Shown here in pieces: positions 60,133 through 64,000 of a DNA stretch of 64,000 nucleotides (its first letter is position 1; each line of letters opens with the position of its first letter). Origin of the DNA: Pezizomycotina sp. ARF18 (taxonomy: Eukaryota; Ascomycota); assembly GCA_002224055.1 (NCBI GenBank), contig AZLU01000218.1:1-64000 (forward strand). The letters run 5' to 3'. Both the position numbers and the translations under genes were made by a program. Below the pieces are notes generated by a model. The model saw only the letters and a program-made list of their open reading frames with translations. It made no database searches and was not told the DNA's origin.

Positions 60133-61468
60133 TTACTTTTTCTCCTGCCTAGTGACATCTACTGATCCGACTTTGAATCCGAAGCCGACTCCACCGGAGT
60201 CAAATCCGACGTTTTCGTCGATGCCATGTGCTAACCTCAACCTACACGTAGCGCCTTTACGCTAGCGGCTTTCATCTTCGCAGGTAAAGATAAAGCAACT
60301 ACTGCACCCCCGTCCTTATCGTGCGGAGGAAGAGCCGCCCCACAGCCACCGAACCTTTCTCTTCCGCAACTACCGGATCCGACGGCGCCGATTTCCCGAT
60401 TCTCGTCCATAAAGCCCGCATCTGCGGCATGCCACCACAATCGCGCCCGTCAAGTTCTGCACGACTTCCCAGGTAGAGGCACGCAGCATACAACGCTCTC
60501 TGGACGTCGCGGCTGCCTTTCCTCACGATGACGGCGGATCGGTAGAGCAAGCGATCAGCGCAGCGGCGGCGAGGACGTTGATGGAACCGACGAGGAACAT
60601 AGCTGCCGCGGAGAGCTTTTCGTTGGTGGACATGCGCGTCATTTTGTATATGATGGGCGCAGGGGATGGCGAACACGGCGACGTCGCTGACGATGTGCGG
60701 GAGGTACATGAAGTACGACATCGATAGGGATAAGTTACAGGAGGCGTATGGGATTGCCTTTATGTATTTATCATCGCTGCGTGTTAGCGATTTCCAACTT
60801 TAGTAGTTTACGAAAGAAGAGATGTAAATGGGATCAAGAAAATATTACTAACCATGAGTCGCTCAGCGGTCGGCACTGCAAGAAGCTGGATAATGAAATC
60901 ATCAAGCAGACGATGACAACGATCCACCGCCGAGCAGAGCTCCGAAAACTTGGGATGGTACGCCCGTGGTACTAGCACGTGGTAGAGAGTAGCAAGTCTA
61001 TCTTGTAAAGATACAGGGCGATGAAACTTATCAAGCTTCCGAAGAAGCTGATCTATCATAGACATTAGATCTGAAGAAGTACGAAGAACGGATATGGGGG
61101 GGGAGATGCGAGATGCGCACCTTCAGCATTTCGACCTGCACCTCTCGCGGCTGGTCATACCAGAACACCCTAGGATCGGCATTGTAAACACCCCAGTGGT
61201 GAATATTGAAGCGAAAATGGGATTAAGGACGACGCCCATCAGTGCTGCTGCGAGTATCATCACGTCGCGTATACAGGCACCTTTCGGTAACCCTTGCAAT
61301 CCGCATATATTCTTACAAGCGTTACGGCGAGGCCGATGACGCCTGCGATCCAATCGAAAATCTATGAGACAAAGGCAAAAGAAGTAAGAAGAAGAACAAG
61401 CCTGAGATGAAATCGGTACGTGGGGACTTACGACAAATCCATAACCCGTGAAACCATGCTTTGCGTTA
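60133..61468 (-). CDS. Rhodopsin-domain integral membrane protein (copy C), frame-interrupted
   Basis: Near the 5' end a GTAAGT...TCATAG intron (about 61.37-61.43 kb) leads to IFDWIAGVIGLAVTLVRIYA (first helix). DVMILAAALMGVVLNPIFAS and IFTTGVFTMPILG follow in another frame (second helix). Near 60.72 kb SYFMYLPHIVSDVAVFAIPC matches the family's fifth helix ('D--ILVLPIP'), then KMTRMSTNEKLSAAAMFLVG. VVQNLTGAIVVAC fits the final helix ('E---AIICACLP'). The tail contains GFGFKVGSVDV and a stop near 60133. At least four frame changes; the start is not fixed. It converges with copy B and is clearly diverged from copies A and B. Confidence 0.6.
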
Positions 61469-62737
61469 TCCTACGTTTTCTTCTATAATGAATGCGATAA
61501 CGGTCGATGAGGGACTCGGACGAGCTGGAGAGAGTTTGCCTTGTCTTCCTGATACTACTCGTCTAGTGAATCGTACTAGCTCAAACAAAACCACACATGA
61601 GAACGTAGGTACAAGGATGCTAGAAGTCAATTGCAAACGTTCATGAACCCCAACGGGAAAGGGATAATCTTATAATAACAAAGAAAGACCTCTCGACAAA
61701 ACCCTGGATGACAGGATCCGCTATTACCCCACGCCACGCGAAGGCCCCACTGGACAAACCGCGAGACCCGTATTCGCTCGAAAAAATGAAAAAGCCTCTC
61801 TGATCAATGGATCAGGTACTAACCTCTTGGCTTGAACGCACACTAATACCACTTGGTGGAGATTACCTTTTAGCAAGCGAATACGAGATGCAACAGTCCG
61901 TATTTCCTTTAGTATATCAACGCCCGCCGGGGGGAGAGGGGGAAGGAGAAGAGGCGCGCGTTCGAAATAAAAATTATCTAGCGAAGGAGATGAACTGCAA
62001 AGCGTCCGTACATGGGACGCGAAATTACGCATCACGGCGGGGACTACATCTAGGGACAACTGCCATGCTGGGGATGGCAATCGTGGCCCGCCTGTGGTTC
62101 GGAAACAAAGTTCCTGACACCGGAAAAGGTTGATATTATGAGAAAGAATTGATGAACCTATGAGGAAATTTAGTTTGACGATGGACCATATATTAACCTG
62201 ATGAACAAAGGACCTATAAATTTCTCGTTTTGAAAGACTGCTATATGCCGCTAATGTACCTTGTTTAAAAGAAGAAAAAAGCTCGTTAACAGTAGAGAAA
62301 AGCAGAAAGAGATACAAAGTAAGAAAAGAAAAACCTGGAAGAAGAAAAGCAGATCGAAACGAAAGTGCGAAACACATTAAAGAGAAAAAAAAAGAAAAAA
62401 AATAGCAGTACCTATGTCTCCTTGCTCTTGGTAGAAATTTCCGGCGATATAAAACGAAAACTCCATAAGTAATCGAAAGAAATAGAAAAGAAACGCCGGT
62501 CATATACGCCAATATATCAAAAGTCAATAAAACCCCATCATGCCGTCCGTTATATCCCTCCTAAAAGAAGAAAAACCTCTCCTCCCTCTTCAATGCCCTT
62601 CTCCTCTCCTTTTCCTCTTATTCTCCCCCTTCCATAATTGTTATTTATTCACTGAAGCTGCTTCCACGCCTTATAAAACCCTCGGCGCCAGCCTCTTCAC
62701 CTCTCCTCCTGCATAACCTTAACCTTCCCGTCGCTCC
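61469..62737. other. Intergenic with one long but doubtful open frame
   Basis: A 267-codon minus-strand frame at 61724-62527 (MTFDILAYMTGVSFLFLSIT) is rich in Phe/Leu because the plus strand has A-rich runs. It has no recognisable domain and is probably 3'-UTR or chance. Nothing else seen. Confidence 0.3.
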
Positions 62738-63633
62738 TCATCGAACTTGCAGCACCTCATAACTCCACCTCTCCTTCCCCATTCCCTTTACCACCGCCGT
62801 TCTATTACTGTTAACGGCAACACTGTTCAAAATAGTCTCGATGATCTCCGGTCCGTCCACGTCGATCTTACGCTTCTTCGTCGGCGTCTCTTTTTCGTCC
62901 CCGTTGGTAGTGATGTTATTGTTGGATGTCTGAGAAGCAGGATTCGAAATCGCGCGCTTCCTAGTACCGGTAGTAGTAATTGCGGAGACGAGTTTTTCGG
63001 AGCTCTGGGAGGGTTGGCGGGAGTGGTAACCCCTCCTCAAACCTCCCCCGCTCGGAGCAGTTCCTCTACCGATGCGGGAAGATTGCAACTGCTGCAGCAA
63101 CCTCGCCGAGCCCGTCTGCGGTGGTCGAGGTTGTTACGGCGGGTGGCGCTGGGAGCTGCTCTGGCTCTGACTGTTACCGTGAAATCTGGCTGCGTTATCG
63201 TTCGAGAACGCGCCGCGGGAGGAGTCGTCGGTGCCGTTGTCGGTCGAGAGTTCGGGGATGTTGTGCAGTGATGGTACGGCGCCTTCGTAATCGTCTTCGT
63301 CGCCGGCCGTAGTGATCCTCCTCCTCCCTCAGCGTCACGTCCATGTTACTCTGGTGTTGTCGGTAGCCGGAAGAATAACGCTGGTCTCCCTCGTCGTGGT
63401 AGTCTGAACTTGCAACACCAATGGCTGCGGCGAGGTAGGCGCGGCGACATCAGTCTTTGTTCCACCGTGGTAGCGGCGGCGATGTTGCTGCTGTTCCTGG
63501 AAGTCGCGGGGAGGGAGGCGAGCCAGTTGGAGACGTAGATGTGGTCGCGGTTGGAAGGGAGCTGAAGCTCTCCGCGCTGGGGAGCGGGGCGGCGTGGGGG
63601 GATGCGGACGGTTCGGGGGGGTGGGTCTGCCAT
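62738..63633 (-). CDS. Basic, probably nuclear protein of unknown function, frame-interrupted
   Basis: The start at 63633 gives MADPPPRTVRIPPRRPAPQR, followed by DHIYVSNWLASLPATSRN. The middle shifts frame more than once (near 63.44, 63.3 and 63.05 kb) through Arg/Thr/Gly-rich text. The last part (62738-63100) reads SEKLVSAITTTGTRKRAISN, TPTKKRKIDVDGPEIIETIL and KGMGKERWSYEVLQVR. KKRKID is a good nuclear localisation signal. No catalytic domain seen. The low-complexity basic composition fits a transcription-related or chromatin protein, but the family is not recognised. Confidence 0.5.
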
Positions 63634-64000
63634 TGGATTGAGTAGTGATGGTTGATGCGAGTAGCTAGAGGTGAAGGATCTTAGTGTAAGGAGATTGGAA
63701 CAGTGTAGGTAAACGCGACGGAGAGGGAAAAGTAGTATGTAGAAGGAAATAGCGAACTTGATACGGGGTAGATAGTACAGTAGTAGTTAGAAAAGGTAGT
63801 AGGAAGTAGTAGAGGCATTCCACTTGATTGTTGATGGGGTAGAGAGTGGATGGTGATGTTTGTGTTTGGTGGTTCGGAAAGATTTTGATTTGTGGTGAAA
63901 AAAAAAAAAAAAAAAAAAAAAAAATTGTTGGTGGGACGAAGAAGAAGAAAAAGCAGCGAAGGGAAAAAAAAAAAAAAAAAAAAAAAAAAACCGCCGTATT
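63634..64000. other. Likely promoter/5' leader with two A27 runs
   Basis: Upstream of the preceding minus-strand gene. Contains runs of 27 A at 63898-63924 and 63964-63990 (poly-T on the gene's strand), a common feature of fungal promoters. No gene seen before the window ends. Confidence 0.5.

Noticed and set aside
61724-62527. 267-codon minus-strand open frame as a membrane protein
   Set aside because: Its Phe/Leu-rich text comes from A-rich runs on the other strand, it has no known domain, and it lies just downstream of a minus-strand gene where a 3'-UTR is expected.

Overview
The window comes from a filamentous ascomycete fungus (Pezizomycotina). The grounds are short GT-AG introns of about 55-90 nt with CTAAC-type branch sites, an AT-rich block with the dinucleotide pattern of repeat-induced point mutation (RIP), a heterokaryon-incompatibility (HET) gene, fungal rhodopsin-domain membrane proteins, and small stress proteins of fungal type (CsbD-like, Grg1-like). 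No rRNA, tRNA or CRISPR array was seen.

Layout. Positions 1-10521 are a RIP-degraded transposon graveyard. The left half is T-rich and of unresolved class. A GC-retaining island lies at 5478-5768. The right half holds two head-to-tail copies of a Copia-like fossil. From 10.5 kb the base composition becomes normal. In order: a HET-domain gene, an L-lactate dehydrogenase, a His-rich protein and an alpha/beta hydrolase (all minus), then a leukotriene-A4-hydrolase/aminopeptidase (plus), a small helical protein, a coiled-coil protein of unknown function, and a hemerythrin-like protein. The 27-34 kb stretch is gene-poor, with one Tc1/mariner-type MITE and a tiny metallothionein-like gene. The 34-45 kb stretch has a coiled-coil protein, a Grg1-like stress protein, an F-box protein, a CsbD-like stress protein, an acidic protein and a secreted CAP/PR-1 protein. 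The 48-64 kb stretch holds a cysteine-pair-rich small secreted protein, three separate rhodopsin-domain seven-helix proteins, a second longer copy of the MITE, and a basic, probably nuclear protein.

How the genes relate. This is not an operon or an obvious biosynthetic cluster. It is a subtelomere-like or repeat-edge mix of self-recognition (HET), membrane sensing (three rhodopsin-domain proteins), secreted proteins (CAP, Cys-rich) and stress or metal genes (CsbD, Grg1, metallothionein-like, hemerythrin), beside a RIP block.

The most important caveat: almost every recognisable gene is broken by one-base losses, often next to short runs of one base, while motifs, splice sites and both ends are kept. 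This looks more like uncorrected long-read indel error than natural decay. Gene ends are therefore approximate wherever several frames are involved.
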